Under the pieces are notes generated by a model. It searched no databases. It saw nothing but the letters and a program-made list of their open reading frames with translations, and had not been told where the DNA came from. From Hyphomonadaceae bacterium (GTDB lineage Bacteria; Pseudomonadota; Alphaproteobacteria; Caulobacterales; Aquidulcibacteraceae): a stretch of 33,397 nt of DNA. Location: the NCBI GenBank assembly GCA_021731815.1, contig JAKFWO010000046.1:1-33397 (forward strand). Reading direction: 5' to 3'. The position numbers and the translations under genes are program-made. Positions 12,380 through 23,896 of the stretch are shown here, in pieces (within the stretch, counting starts at the first letter, position 1; every line of letters starts with the position of its first letter).

Positions 12380-13171
12380 TCACGTTCGATCAGGGCCGGA
12401 GGAAGGGAGCTGATCCCGGCCAACATCAATTTCCCATTCCGCCCATTCGCCGCCCGGCCCGTAAATGTCGGCGAGCAGATCTGCCCCGATCGCCCCGATC
12501 CCGCCGCCCGGACGGTCAGCGATCAGCCGCCCCGCCTTGAGAAACACCAGCCGGCTCGCGAACCGCGCCGCCAGCCGCCAGTCATGGAGCGCGGCGAGCA
12601 CGAGGGTGCCGCGCGCGGCCTCGGCCTGCAGGATCGCACCCAATTCCCAGGCAAAGCCGGGATCGAGGGCGGCGTTGGGCTCGTCGACCAGCAGCACCGG
12701 TGCGCGCGTTGCCAGCGCCCTTGCGAGATGGGCACGCGCGCGCTCCCCGCCCGACAGGCTGTCGAGCCGCCGCGCGCGAAAGCCATCGAGCCCGGTGCGG
12801 GCCAGCGCTTCGGCGACCGCCTGATCCGTTTCGGCACCGGGCGGGTGGGCAAAGCGGCCCAGCTTCACCAATTCCCCGACCCGGATCGGGAAGGCCAGCG
12901 GCCGTTCCTGTGGCAGCCAGGAAAAAAGCCGCGCCGCCATTGGCCGGCTCAGGCGATGGGTTGAAACGCCGTCCACCGTCACGCTTCCGGCTTGCGGCGG
13001 CAATGCGCCGAGCGCGGCACGCAGAATGGTGCTCTTGCCTGCCCCATTGGCCCCGAGCAGCGCCACACATTCGCCCGCGCGCAGACGCAGATCGAGCCCG
13101 TCCACCGCCGGTGCGCCGCGGCGATCCCGGCCCGGCGCGAGCCGCGCACCCGCGAAAACCAGCTCATCCAT
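12380..13171 (-). CDS. btuD: ABC importer ATPase, BtuD/FecE family (probable cobalamin uptake)
   Basis: A 263-residue ATPase that would energise the permease encoded just upstream. Motifs: Walker A GANGAGKST (near residue 42), a Q-loop WLPQE, signature LSGGERARAHLARAL, Walker B VLLVDEPNAALD, and H-loop ALHDW. This is the FepC/BtuD-type family of siderophore, heme and B12 importers. The start at 13171 overlaps the permease stop by 8 bases and places the first beta-strand (DELVFAGARL) at the N-terminus; the frame is open for 18 more codons upstream without similarity. The substrate is inferred from the operon (B12-dependent mutase plus BtuF-like binding protein). A heme or ferric-siderophore importer is the main alternative. 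Confidence 0.8.
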   Translation of the reverse strand: MDELVFAGARLAPGRDRRGAPAVDGLDLRLRAGECVALLGANGAGKSTILRAALGALPPQAGSVTVDGVSTHRLSRPMAARLFSWLPQERPLAFPIRVGELVKLGRFAHPPGAETDQAVAEALARTGLDGFRARRLDSLSGGERARAHLARALATRAPVLLVDEPNAALDPGFAWELGAILQAEAARGTLVLAALHDWRLAARFASRLVFLKAGRLIADRPGGGIGAIGADLLADIYGPGGEWAEWEIDVGRDQLPSSGPDRT

Positions 13172-14183
13172 GCCCGGCCCCGCTCCACACATGGCGGCGC
13201 GCTTCAATGGCGACGATGGCGACAAACAAGGGCGCGCCGAACAAGGCGGCGGCCACGCCGAGTTTCAGTTCATCGCCAAAGGGCAGGCTGCGCGCCACCA
13301 GATCGGCCGCCATGGTCATCGTCCCGCCCAAAAGGGCCGCCGGAAGCAATGCGCGGGCGGGATCGCCCCCGGTCAGCGCACGCGCGAGCCACGGGGCGGC
13401 AAGGCCGACAAACCCCACCGCACCCGCCAGCGCCACCGCCCCGCCGGTCAGCAGCCCGGCCCCCAGAATGAGAATGAGCCGCGACCGGCGCACATCCACG
13501 CCAAGGCTGAAGGCTGTTTCCGCACCGAGTGCCAGAGCTGAAAGATCCCGCCCCCGCCAGATGAGGCAGGCGGCACCGATCGCCATAAACGGGGCGGAAA
13601 TCGCCAGATCCTCAAAGGAACGGTTCTCGACCGATCCCATCAGCCAATTAACCAGATTGGCCAGCGAAAACGGGTTCGGCGCGAAATTGAGCATGAGCGC
13701 GGTCAATGCTGCCGAGAAACTGGCGAGGCCCGCCCCGGCAAGGACGAGCCCCGCGCCATTCGTCCATGCCCCGGCAAACATGGCAAGGAACAGGATCGCC
13801 ACAAGCGCGCCGCCCATGGCAAGGCCCGGCAGCAGCAAGGGCGAGGCCGCGATAAGGCCCCAATGCAGCGCGAAGGCTGCAAACAAGGCGGCGGTGGAGG
13901 AAATGCCGAGCAAACCCGGCTCGGCCAGCGGATTGCGCAGCAAGCCCTGCAACGCCCCGCCGGCGAGGCCAAGGCTTGCGCCGACCACGAAACCGGCCGC
14001 GAGTCGTGGCAGGCGAATTTCGAACAGGATCAGACGATCCGTGGCCGATCCGCCGCCCGCGAGCGCGGCCACGAGATCGCCGGGGCCCATTCCGCCACCC
14101 GCGCCGATCGCGACCATGGCAAGCCCAATGCAGAGGATCGCAAGGACGAGGCTCAGCCGCCCGACGGAAACGGGCGATTTCAT
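13164..14183 (-). CDS. btuC: ABC importer permease, FecCD/BtuC family
   Basis: A 339-residue, strongly hydrophobic inner-membrane protein with about ten predicted membrane segments, as is normal for FecCD-family permeases (FepD, BtuC, HmuU). Family features visible are EIRLPRLAAGFVVGASLGLAG with GGALQGLLRNPLAEPGLLGI (the RLPR and G-x-x-x-Q-x-x-x-x-NPLA-x-P-x-x-LG signature, residues near 55-95), and near the C-terminus VALAGAVGFVGLAAPWLAR, the coupling-helix region. It overlaps the binding-protein gene by 4 bases and the ATPase gene by 8 bases, so the three subunits are made together. As with the ATPase, the family signature does not fix the substrate; the B12 call comes from context. Confidence 0.82.
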   Translation of the reverse strand: MKSPVSVGRLSLVLAILCIGLAMVAIGAGGGMGPGDLVAALAGGGSATDRLILFEIRLPRLAAGFVVGASLGLAGGALQGLLRNPLAEPGLLGISSTAALFAAFALHWGLIAASPLLLPGLAMGGALVAILFLAMFAGAWTNGAGLVLAGAGLASFSAALTALMLNFAPNPFSLANLVNWLMGSVENRSFEDLAISAPFMAIGAACLIWRGRDLSALALGAETAFSLGVDVRRSRLILILGAGLLTGGAVALAGAVGFVGLAAPWLARALTGGDPARALLPAALLGGTMTMAADLVARSLPFGDELKLGVAAALFGAPLFVAIVAIEARRHVWSGAGHG

Positions 14184-15082
14184 TTGAGGCCCTGGCGCAG
14201 GATGTCCACGGCTTCGGCTGAATGCCAGGCCGGACAGGCCAGCATGGCACCAGGGATTTCTGCGCGCGGGATCCCCGCCAGCAGACGGCGCAACACGGGA
14301 TGGCGGGTCAGCGACCAGATCTCGCCGCGACTGGCGCGCAGATCGAAAAAGGACAGGATGAAGCCGGCTGGCGGCTGGCGGATCAGGACCTCAGGATCGG
14401 CCTGGCCCCAGCCGGGAGCCGCCCGGGAATTGCGGAAGCCGGCCGCACGCAGGATTTCGTCGGGCAAGGTTCCGGGACCAGCCACCGCCCCCCCCGAGGA
14501 CAGATATAGCGCCGAGGGCTTCCCGCCATCCGGTGCCGCTGCCCTGGCCGGTTTGGCCGGTCCGGGTGTCAGCCGCTTGCGCATGTCCGCGATGCGCTGC
14601 GCTCCGCTGGCCTCCCGGCCGAGTGCGGTGGCGACCCGCGCGATATCGGCCTCGATCGTTGTGAAATCCTCGGCAAAGGACAATTGAACGACCCTGATGC
14701 CAAGCTGCTCGAGCCGCCGGGTCAGCAAGGGTCCGCCGCCATAAGCGCGCACCACGAGATCCGCCTTGAGGGCGACGATCCGCTCAAGATCAGGGCGGAT
14801 CTGCTTGATGCCCACCGCCTGTGCCCGCAGAAACGAAAAATCCTTGTGCGCATCGCGTGAGAGCGCCGCGATCTGCCCGCGCCTGGCCAGCCTCAGCACA
14901 TATTGATCGGCGCAAAAATCCACCGACACGACGCGGATCGGGGCCGGGACGGGAATGGAGTCCGGGACGGGAATGGGGATCTGACCTGCCTGGTTTCGCC
15001 CCGCGGCTGTCGCATGAAATGGCAGGCCGAGAGCGATCATGGCGATCGCCAGCGCCCGGAAAAGGCGGGCCCGGACCGTCAT
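14180..15082 (-). CDS. btuF: Periplasmic binding protein of a BtuF/FecB-type importer
   Basis: A 300-residue secreted protein: signal peptide [20 protein letters not shown] ending near ATAAG, then a short proline-rich linker with a repeated IPVP motif ([18 protein letters not shown]), then a class III substrate-binding fold. [20 protein letters not shown] and the [11 protein letters not shown] segment match BtuF-like proteins (R-x-V-S-L-x-x-x-x-DQ...ALS). The middle segment [22 protein letters not shown] and [12 protein letters not shown] are likewise typical. The linker repeat is also visible in DNA as two copies of cattcccgtcccgg (minus strand). Start 15082 overlaps the mutase stop as ATGA and gives a clean signal peptide; the frame is open 22 codons further up. 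Substrate cobalamin is an inference from the mutase upstream. Confidence 0.78.
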   Translation of the reverse strand: MTVRARLFRALAIAMIALGLPFHATAAGRNQAGQIPIPVPDSIPVPAPIRVVSVDFCADQYVLRLARRGQIAALSRDAHKDFSFLRAQAVGIKQIRPDLERIVALKADLVVRAYGGGPLLTRRLEQLGIRVVQLSFAEDFTTIEADIARVATALGREASGAQRIADMRKRLTPGPAKPARAAAPDGGKPSALYLSSGGAVAGPGTLPDEILRAAGFRNSRAAPGWGQADPEVLIRQPPAGFILSFFDLRASRGEIWSLTRHPVLRRLLAGIPRAEIPGAMLACPAWHSAEAVDILRQGLK

Positions 15083-17238
15083 TCGCCGCCTGCCACGTCG
15101 AGCGGCGGCAGATTGTGACCGAGCAGACGGAGAATTTCCGCCGCGCATTCCACGACATGGGTGCCGGGCCCGAAGATCGCCGAAATCCCCGCCCGGGTGA
15201 GGCCGTCATAATCCTGCGCGGGAATGACACCGCCCACAATGACCCTGATATCGGCGCGCCCGGCTTCGCGCAGATGGCCGATCAGCTCGGGCACCAGACT
15301 CATATGCCCCCCCGCCAGCGACGACGCCCCGATGACATCGGCTTCGCCGGCAATGGCTGCAGCCGCGGCTTCCGCGGGGGTCTGGAACAGCGGGCCCATG
15401 GTGATCCCGAAGCCCATATCGGTGAAGGCGGAGGCGATGATCTTTGCCCCGCGATCATGGCCGTCCTGACCGAGTTTTGCGATATAGACACGCGGCGCCC
15501 GCCCTTTGCTTCTGGTCAGGGCCTCCACGCCGCGGATCACGCGCTGAAAGCCCGGATCCCCGGCCAGCGCCGCGCCATAGATCCCCTCGACCATATGGAT
15601 CGTCGCTGAGTGGCGGCCGAACACATCCTCCATGGCCTGCGAAATCTCGCCGAGCGTGCAGCGCGCCCGGGCGCAGGGAATGGCCGCGGCGAGCAGATTG
15701 TCGTTCGCCTGCGCCGCGGCCCGCAGCCCGGCAAGGGCGGCCTGCGCCTGCGCTTCGTCCCGCGCCGTGCGGATCGCGGCGAGCCGCGCAATCTGGGCCA
15801 CGCGCACGGCGCGATTGTCGACCTCGCGAATTTCGAGCGCATCCTCGGCGGGCAATTGATATTTATTGACCCCGACCACTACATCCTCGCTCTTGTCGAC
15901 CCGGGCCTGACGGGCGGCGGCGGCTTCCTCGATCAGCAATTTCGGGAGCCCTTTGGCGACGGCTTTGGTCATCCCGCCAAGCGCGTCCATTTCGGCGATC
16001 AGCGCGCGGGCCTTGTCGGCCAGCGCCGCGGTCAGGGCCTCGACATAATAGGATCCACCCAGCGGATCGACCACCCGCGTGATGCCGCTTTCCTCGGCGA
16101 GCACCAATTGGGTGTTGCGTGCGATGCGCGCCGAAAATTCGCCGGGCAGCGCCACGGCCTCGTCAAGCGCATTGGTGTGCAGGCTCTGGGTTCCGCCCAA
16201 CACCGCGGCCATGGCCTCGATCGTCGTGCGGATTACATTGTTATACGGATCTTTTTCGGTGAGACTGACACCCGAAGTCTGACAATGGACGCGCAGCATC
16301 TGCGAGCCCGGCTTCTGTGCACCGAAATCGCGCATGATCTCGGCCCAGATCTGGCGCCCGGCGCGCATCTTGGCGATTTCCATGAAGAAATTCATGCCGA
16401 TGCCCCAGAAGAAGCTGAGGCGACCGGCAAAGGAATCCACGTCGAGTCCGCGCGCCAGCGCTGCACGCACATATTCCTTGCCATCGGCAAGTGTGAAGGC
16501 GAGCTCCTGCACCGCATTGGCGCCGGCCTCGTGCATGTGATAGCCGGAAATCGACACCGAATTGAATTTCGGCATGAATTTCGCCGTATATTCGATGATA
16601 TCGGCCACGATGCGCATGGATGGATCCGGTGGATAGATATAGGTGTTGCGGACCATGAATTCCTTGAGAATATCGTTCTGGATGGTCCCGGAGAGCTGTT
16701 GGGGCGGGACACCCGCTTCCTCGGCCGCGACGATGTAAAAGGCCATCACCGGGATGACGGCACCATTCATGGTCATGGACACCGACATCCGGTCGAGCGG
16801 GATGTCCGAAAACAGGATCTTCATGTCCTCGAGGGAATCGATCGCCACCCCCGCTTTGCCGACATCGCCCGCCACACGGGGATGGTCCGAATCATAGCCG
16901 CGATGGGTGGCCAGATCGAAGGCCACCGAAAGCCCCATCTGACCCGCTGCAAGATTGCGGCGATAAAAGGCATTGCTTTCCCCGGCCGTGGAAAAGCCGG
17001 CATATTGGCGCAGGGTCCATGGCCGGTTGGCATACATGGTGGCACGCACGCCGCGGGTGAACGGAAACAGGCCGGGGGCGGTTTCGGCGATCCCCGCGAC
17101 ATCGGCAGAATTGTACAGCGCCTTGATGGCGATCCCTTCGGGAGAGGTCCAGTCGAGGCTTTCAGGAGCAGCGCCGCCGAGTTCGGCCGCCGCGCGAACC
17201 GCCCAGATCCGGCGCAATTCTGCTTCTTCGTCTGACAT
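15079..17238 (-). CDS. scpA: Methylmalonyl-CoA mutase, adenosylcobalamin-dependent
   Basis: A 719-residue enzyme, the full length of the homodimer-type mutase (also called mutB or bhbA). It interconverts L-methylmalonyl-CoA and succinyl-CoA, the last step of propionyl-CoA use. The catalytic TIM-barrel has [20 protein letters not shown] and [10 protein letters not shown] (residues near 60-95), and [17 protein letters not shown]. The C-terminal B12 domain (from about 580) has [14 protein letters not shown], the D-x-H-x-x-G cobalt-ligand motif, then ASSLAGGHM and a later GGVIP. Start 17238 was chosen for its GGGAGGG ribosome site; the open frame continues 10 codons upstream. It is the first gene of an operon with BtuFCD-type uptake genes and overlaps the next start by 4 bases. 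No meaB chaperone gene is present in the window. Confidence 0.95.
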   Translation of the reverse strand: MSDEEAELRRIWAVRAAAELGGAAPESLDWTSPEGIAIKALYNSADVAGIAETAPGLFPFTRGVRATMYANRPWTLRQYAGFSTAGESNAFYRRNLAAGQMGLSVAFDLATHRGYDSDHPRVAGDVGKAGVAIDSLEDMKILFSDIPLDRMSVSMTMNGAVIPVMAFYIVAAEEAGVPPQQLSGTIQNDILKEFMVRNTYIYPPDPSMRIVADIIEYTAKFMPKFNSVSISGYHMHEAGANAVQELAFTLADGKEYVRAALARGLDVDSFAGRLSFFWGIGMNFFMEIAKMRAGRQIWAEIMRDFGAQKPGSQMLRVHCQTSGVSLTEKDPYNNVIRTTIEAMAAVLGGTQSLHTNALDEAVALPGEFSARIARNTQLVLAEESGITRVVDPLGGSYYVEALTAALADKARALIAEMDALGGMTKAVAKGLPKLLIEEAAAARQARVDKSEDVVVGVNKYQLPAEDALEIREVDNRAVRVAQIARLAAIRTARDEAQAQAALAGLRAAAQANDNLLAAAIPCARARCTLGEISQAMEDVFGRHSATIHMVEGIYGAALAGDPGFQRVIRGVEALTRSKGRAPRVYIAKLGQDGHDRGAKIIASAFTDMGFGITMGPLFQTPAEAAAAAIAGEADVIGASSLAGGHMSLVPELIGHLREAGRADIRVIVGGVIPAQDYDGLTRAGISAIFGPGTHVVECAAEILRLLGHNLPPLDVAGGE

Positions 17239-17361
17239 GAAGCCCTCCCGGCGGATATGGAACCGCATGACGCCGCGTGCTTTCGATTAGCACCGATGCG
17301 GCATCGACAATGAAATCTGGCTCGATTTCCCTGGAAATAACGGGCAAAGGGCCGCAGATGC

Positions 17362-17400
17362 AAATTGAAAGTGCCGCGATCGACCTTGCGCCTTCAATTT
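17362..17400. promoter_or_regulatory. Inverted repeat in the divergent scpA-cysD intergenic region
   Basis: A perfect 8-bp inverted repeat, aaattgaa (17362-17369) and ttcaattt (17393-17400), with 23 bases between arms, lies in the 214-base region between the two divergent starts. It could be an operator or part of overlapping promoters. No known regulator site could be assigned. No cobalamin riboswitch features were found upstream of scpA. Confidence 0.3.
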
Positions 17401-17452
17401 TCCATGAATTGCGTCGCCCTTTCGGCGCGCGCGTGCCGGTTGCCCATTCGCC

Positions 17453-18388
17453 ATGAACGTCATTTCCGACCCCGATGCGAATTCCGCCACCGCCCGCCTG
17501 ACCCATCTGGCGCGGCTCGAGGCTGAATCCATTCACATCCTGCGCGAAATCGTGGCTGAAACCGAAAAGCCGGTCATGCTCTACAGCGTGGGCAAGGATT
17601 CGGCGGTGATGCTGCATCTGGCCCGCAAGGCATTTTACCCGGCCACCCCGCCCTTTCCCTTGCTGCATGTCGACACCACCTGGAAATTCAGGGCGATGTA
17701 CGAATTGCGCGATCGCGCAGCGCGCGCAGCGGGCATGGAATTGCTGGTCCATCGCAATCCGGATGCCTTGCGTGATGGTATCAATCCCTTCGATCATGGC
17801 GGCCTGCATACCGATCTGTGGAAGACGGAGGGGCTGAAACAGGCGCTCGATCTCCATGGCTTCGATGCCGCTTTTGGTGGCGCGCGCCGCGACGAGGAAA
17901 AATCCCGCGCCAAGGAAAGGATCTTTTCCTTCCGCAGCGCCGCCCATCGCTGGGATCCCAAACAGCAAAGACCGGAATTATGGTCGCTCTATAATGCGCG
18001 CAAGGCCAAGGGCGAGAGCATCCGGGTGTTTCCCCTGTCGAACTGGACGGAACTCGATGTCTGGCAATATATTCTGGCTGAAGGGATCGAGATCGTTCCG
18101 CTTTATTTCGCCGCCCTTCGCCCCACAATTATTCGCGACGGCCTGATGCTCATGGTCGATGACGCGCGCTTCAAATTCCGTCCGGGGGAGGAAGTGGTCG
18201 AGCGCTCGATCCGTTTCCGAACCCTTGGCTGCTATCCGCTGACCGGGGCGGTGGAAAGCCGGGCCGATACCCTGCCGGCCATCATCCAGGAAATGCTGCT
18301 GACCACGACCTCCGAACGCCAGGGCCGGGCCATCGACCACGACCAGAGCGCCAGCATGGAGAAGAAGAAGCAGGAGGGCTATTTCTGA
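17453..18388 (+). CDS. cysD: Sulfate adenylyltransferase subunit 2 (CysD)
   Basis: A 311-residue ATP sulfurylase catalytic subunit, which with CysN makes adenosine phosphosulfate from ATP and sulfate. It shows the PP-loop motif [17 protein letters not shown] (residues near 45-61), then [18 protein letters not shown], the conserved [20 protein letters not shown] stretch, and the C-terminal [15 protein letters not shown] and QEGYF end, all diagnostic for CysD. No clear ribosome site precedes the ATG. It lies divergent from the mutase operon, 214 bases away, and its stop overlaps the cysNC start (TGATG), typical of coupled expression of the two subunits. Confidence 0.97.
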   Translation: MNVISDPDANSATARLTHLARLEAESIHILREIVAETEKPVMLYSVGKDSAVMLHLARKAFYPATPPFPLLHVDTTWKFRAMYELRDRAARAAGMELLVHRNPDALRDGINPFDHGGLHTDLWKTEGLKQALDLHGFDAAFGGARRDEEKSRAKERIFSFRSAAHRWDPKQQRPELWSLYNARKAKGESIRVFPLSNWTELDVWQYILAEGIEIVPLYFAALRPTIIRDGLMLMVDDARFKFRPGEEVVERSIRFRTLGCYPLTGAVESRADTLPAIIQEMLLTTTSERQGRAIDHDQSASMEKKKQEGYF

Positions 18389-20355
18389 TGCCGGCCGATT
18401 CCCTTGCCAAAGCGGGTGCCACTCCTTCCGCCCCTCCCGCGGGCAATGCCTACCGCCCCCATGACCTGATCGGGACGGATATCGACCTCTATCTGCGCCA
18501 GCAGCAGAGCAAATCGCTGTTGCGCTTCATCACCTGCGGGTCGGTGGATGACGGGAAATCCACCCTGATCGGGCGGCTGCTCTATGATTCGAAAATGATT
18601 TTCGAAGACCAGCTCGCCGCCCTCGAAGCCGATTCGAAGCGCCATGGCACACAGGGCCAGGGGATCGATTTCGCCTTGCTGGTCGATGGTCTCGCCGCCG
18701 AGCGCGAACAGGGCATCACCATCGATGTCGCCTATCGCTTCTTTTCCACCGACAAGCGCAAACTCATCGTCGCCGATACGCCGGGCCACGAACAATATAC
18801 CCGCAACATGGTGACCGGGGCCTCGACCGCCGATCTCGCCGTCATCCTGATCGATGCGCGCAAGGGGGTGCTGACCCAGACCCGTCGCCATTCCTTCCTC
18901 GTCCATTTGCTGGGCATCCGCCATATCGTGCTGGCGATCAACAAGATGGATCTTGTGGGCTTTGACGAGGCCCGGTTCGAGGCGATCCTCGCCGATTACC
19001 GGGCATTCGCGACGGAAATCGGGATCACCCATTTCACCGCTATTCCGGTGTCGGGGCTCGGGGGCGACAATATCGCCAGCCAGAGCGCGCGGATGGACTG
19101 GTATCGGGGGCCGAGCCTGATCCATCATCTCGAAACCGTCCCCGTCGATGCCGACGCCCTGGCGCGCCAGCCCTTCCGCATGCCGGTGCAATGGGTCAAC
19201 CGTCCCCATTCCGATTTCCGCGGCTTTGCAGGGCAGATCGCCCAGGGCGAAGTGAGGCCGGGTGATGAAATGCGGCTGGTCCCCTCGGGCCGGACTTCGC
19301 GCGTCCGTCGGATCGTCACCATGGATGGCGATCTGCCGCTGGCGCAGGCCGGCCAATCGGTGACGCTGTGCCTCGCGGACGAGGTCGATTGCGCGCGCGG
19401 GGAATGGCTGACCAGTGCTGATGCGCCCGCTGAAGCCGCCGACCAGTTCGAGGCGAGCCTCGTCTGGATGGCCGGTGAATCACTGGTTCCGGGCCGTGCC
19501 TATTGGCTGAAACTGGGAACGCGAACCATCGCCGCCCGGATTGCCGCCCCGAAATATGAGATCGACGTCAACACCCTCACCCATGCCGCCGCGCGCACGC
19601 TCGCGCTCAATTCGATCGGGGTGGTCGAGATCACCACCGAAGCGCCGATCCCGTTCGAGGCCTATGCGCAGAACCGGGCGCTGGGCGGGTTCGTGCTGAT
19701 CGACCGGATCACCAATGCGACGCTGGCAGCCGGCATGATCCATTTCGCCTTGCGTCGGGCGAGCAATGTTCACTGGCAGGCCATCGAAATCAGCCGCGAG
19801 GCCCATGCCGCCCAGAAGGGCCAGTCTCCGCGCCTTTTGTGGTTCACCGGCCTGTCGGGGTCGGGAAAATCCACCATCGCCAATCTGGTGGAGAAGAAAC
19901 TCCACGCTTTGGGCCGGCACAGTTTCCTGCTCGATGGCGACAATATCCGCCACGGGCTCAACAAGGATCTGGGCTTTACCGAAGCCGACCGCATCGAAAA
20001 TATCCGCCGCATCGGCGAAGTGGCGCGGCTGATGACCGATGCCGGGCTCATCGTGCTCACCGCCTTCATCTCGCCCTTCCGCGCCGAGCGCGACATGATC
20101 CGCGAACGCATGCCGGCCGGTGAATTCGTGGAGATTTTTGTCGATACCCCGCTTGAAGTGGCCGAAAGCCGGGACGTGAAGGGCCTCTATAAAAAGGCGC
20201 GCGCCGGGGCGCTGCGCAATTTCACCGGCATTGACAGCCCCTATGAACCGCCTCTGTGCCCCGAAATCCGCATCGATACCATGGCGATGACGCCGGAAAC
20301 AGCGGCGCAAATCATCGTCGATTATCTGGCGGCAGGCCAGAGCTTGTTCGAATGA
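18388..20355 (+). CDS. cysNC: Bifunctional sulfate adenylyltransferase subunit 1 / APS kinase (CysN-CysC fusion)
   Basis: A 655-residue fusion. The N-terminal GTPase part (to about residue 450) has the P-loop [20 protein letters not shown] (near 50-69), [27 protein letters not shown] and NKMDL, then elongation-factor-like beta-barrel domains. GTP hydrolysis drives the ATP sulfurylase reaction of CysD. The C-terminal APS kinase part (from about 480) has [33 protein letters not shown] and [15 protein letters not shown], and would phosphorylate APS to PAPS. The NodQ-type fusion is frequent in alphaproteobacteria and rhizobia. Domain boundaries are estimated. The operon thus takes sulfate to PAPS, for cysteine synthesis or sulfotransfer; no PAPS reductase or sulfotransferase gene is in the window. 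Confidence 0.97.
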   Translation: MPADSLAKAGATPSAPPAGNAYRPHDLIGTDIDLYLRQQQSKSLLRFITCGSVDDGKSTLIGRLLYDSKMIFEDQLAALEADSKRHGTQGQGIDFALLVDGLAAEREQGITIDVAYRFFSTDKRKLIVADTPGHEQYTRNMVTGASTADLAVILIDARKGVLTQTRRHSFLVHLLGIRHIVLAINKMDLVGFDEARFEAILADYRAFATEIGITHFTAIPVSGLGGDNIASQSARMDWYRGPSLIHHLETVPVDADALARQPFRMPVQWVNRPHSDFRGFAGQIAQGEVRPGDEMRLVPSGRTSRVRRIVTMDGDLPLAQAGQSVTLCLADEVDCARGEWLTSADAPAEAADQFEASLVWMAGESLVPGRAYWLKLGTRTIAARIAAPKYEIDVNTLTHAAARTLALNSIGVVEITTEAPIPFEAYAQNRALGGFVLIDRITNATLAAGMIHFALRRASNVHWQAIEISREAHAAQKGQSPRLLWFTGLSGSGKSTIANLVEKKLHALGRHSFLLDGDNIRHGLNKDLGFTEADRIENIRRIGEVARLMTDAGLIVLTAFISPFRAERDMIRERMPAGEFVEIFVDTPLEVAESRDVKGLYKKARAGALRNFTGIDSPYEPPLCPEIRIDTMAMTPETAAQIIVDYLAAGQSLFE

Positions 20356-20397
20356 AATCGAGCCGGGCCCCCCTTGGGCAGAACCGGGGCACGGAAT

Positions 20398-22477
<2,080 letters not shown>

Positions 22478-22581
22478 CCTTTCGTCCCGGCCTTTCGTCC
22501 CGGCCTTTCGTCCCGGCCTTTCGTCCCGGTCTTTCGTCCCGGTCTTTCGTCCCCGTCTTTCGTCCCCGTCTTTCGTCAGGG
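22478..22581. repeat. 13-bp tandem repeat, eight copies
   Basis: Eight head-to-tail copies of a 13-bp unit: four exact cctttcgtcccgg (22478-22529), one tctttcgtcccgg, two tctttcgtccccg and one tctttcgtcaggg (22569-22581). Decayed units flank both ends (cctttggcagg on the left, tctttcggcagg on the right). The copies change stepwise from left to right, as in an array grown by slippage. The last copy contains the stop codon of the epimerase gene (22576-22578, minus strand). As 13 is not a multiple of 3, open frames through it on either strand are artefacts with a 13-residue period. Confidence 0.95.
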
Positions 22582-23751
22582 TCTTTCGGCAGGCAGCGCG
22601 CAGGCTTCGGCAAAGGCCAGGAAGACATGATACAAGGTCGAGGCCGGAATCGATGTGGCACATGCCTGCCCATTGGCATCGAAGGCATCGATCCAGGTGC
22701 CTGCGGGGATCGGAAATCCCGACCGGGGTGAAAGATAGCGATCGAGCAACAGGGCGCCGGATTGTTCGATCATTGCCCGTCCGCGCTCAAAATCATCGGG
22801 CTTCCCGTCCGGCCGGCCGGCGAAGCGGCACAGGGCAATGCCGGCCTTCATGCGTTCAGTATTCGGCCAGGTGCGGCTGCCACCATCAACAATCTCGCCG
22901 TCATCGCGCACGACATTGCGCACTGCGCCGGAAACCGGGCATCGGCCCAGTTGCTCGGCGGTTTCGATCAGTGCCCGGGCTGCGCGGGACCGATCACCCC
23001 CCAGAACATGATCGCAGCGTTCGAGGATCCATGCCCATTCAAATTGATGCCCGGGCTCGACCAGCCGGCCATCAGGACCCGGCGCGGGATTCCAGTCGGT
23101 ATCGAAATATTCGCACAGGGTACCCGTGACGGGCTGGAAAAACCGTTGCTCGAACATGCCCAATACGGATGCAGCGATGTCGGCATAGCGCTTTCCGAGC
23201 CCGGCTTCGCAGGCAATGAGACAGGCTTCGAGCAAATGCATATAGGGGTTCTGGAGCCGCCATTGCCCTTTGGGCAGCGGCGGGATCTCCCCGTTCGCGC
23301 GCGTTTCGAACCGGGTTTCGATGGACTCAAGACACAGCTGTGCCCGGTCTGCCCATTTGGCCTGCCCGCTCGCCTTGTAGGCCCAGGCGAAGCCGAACAG
23401 GCAAAAGGCGTGATCGTAGAGATCGGGTGTCGGATCGAGTATCCGGCCTTCGCGGGTTGTCCGGCGCACAAAGGATCGCCCGGTCCATGCCTGCTCCATC
23501 AGCCAGGACCCGGCAGTGTCCACCACGCGAGAACCCTCGGACCAGCCGAGAAGCGCTGCATGTGAAAACACATATATTTGTCGCCCGGCCACGCGGGTCC
23601 GTTTGAACTCCCGCGCGGCATCGCGCCCATCAAGCGCAAGTTCCTCCACTACGCCGCCGAATTCGGCATCAGGGGCACTGCGTGCCCAGAAGGGAAGGGC
23701 CTCGTCGAACATCCATGAATGGAAGCGATTGCGGGGCTCAGCAGCGGGCAT
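22576..23751 (-). CDS. AGE-family sugar epimerase/isomerase (possible mannose-6-phosphate isomerase-type)
   Basis: A 391-residue all-helical (alpha/alpha)6-barrel protein of the N-acylglucosamine 2-epimerase superfamily. It carries TRVAGRQIYVFSHAALLGW near residues 52-70, DLYDHAFCLFGFAWAY, NPYMHLLEACLIACE, EPGHQFEWAWILERC (with the probable catalytic His), RTWPNTERMKAGIALCRF and IPASTLYHVFLAFAEA. Family members interconvert mannose/glucose-type sugars, GlcNAc/ManNAc or related free sugars. Next to manC and gmd, a role in supplying mannose or mannose-6-phosphate is plausible, but the substrate is not shown by the sequence. It is divergent from manC. Its last codons and stop lie in the degenerate edge of the 13-bp repeat, so the C-terminus (ERP) is repeat-derived. 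Confidence 0.85.
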   Translation of the reverse strand: MPAAEPRNRFHSWMFDEALPFWARSAPDAEFGGVVEELALDGRDAAREFKRTRVAGRQIYVFSHAALLGWSEGSRVVDTAGSWLMEQAWTGRSFVRRTTREGRILDPTPDLYDHAFCLFGFAWAYKASGQAKWADRAQLCLESIETRFETRANGEIPPLPKGQWRLQNPYMHLLEACLIACEAGLGKRYADIAASVLGMFEQRFFQPVTGTLCEYFDTDWNPAPGPDGRLVEPGHQFEWAWILERCDHVLGGDRSRAARALIETAEQLGRCPVSGAVRNVVRDDGEIVDGGSRTWPNTERMKAGIALCRFAGRPDGKPDDFERGRAMIEQSGALLLDRYLSPRSGFPIPAGTWIDAFDANGQACATSIPASTLYHVFLAFAEACALPAERP

Positions 23752-23896
23752 TCAGGCTTCTCCCGGGCTCAAGGAAGCATTCCTGTCGGAAATGTCACGA
23801 AACCGGATGCGCGACGTTGCCGGCAACAAAAATCCTGTCTATCAGCAAAGTCGACCGCGCGGCGGGACATGCGGCGGGACATGGAGAAGCCGAGCG

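Noticed and set aside
15610-17235. A 541-codon plus-strand frame opposite the mutase gene
   Set aside because: Antisense shadow of scpA: it has no ribosome site or family features, and is rich in His, Gly and Arg as expected from the complement of GC-rich coding DNA.
17239-17452. Possible cobalamin riboswitch upstream of scpA
   Set aside because: No B12-box-like GCCACTG or surrounding fold was found on the minus strand. A covariance-model search would settle it.
20356-20397. Intrinsic terminator between cysNC and rmd
   Set aside because: A weak gcccc/ggggc pairing exists, but the stem is short and there is no T-run on either strand.
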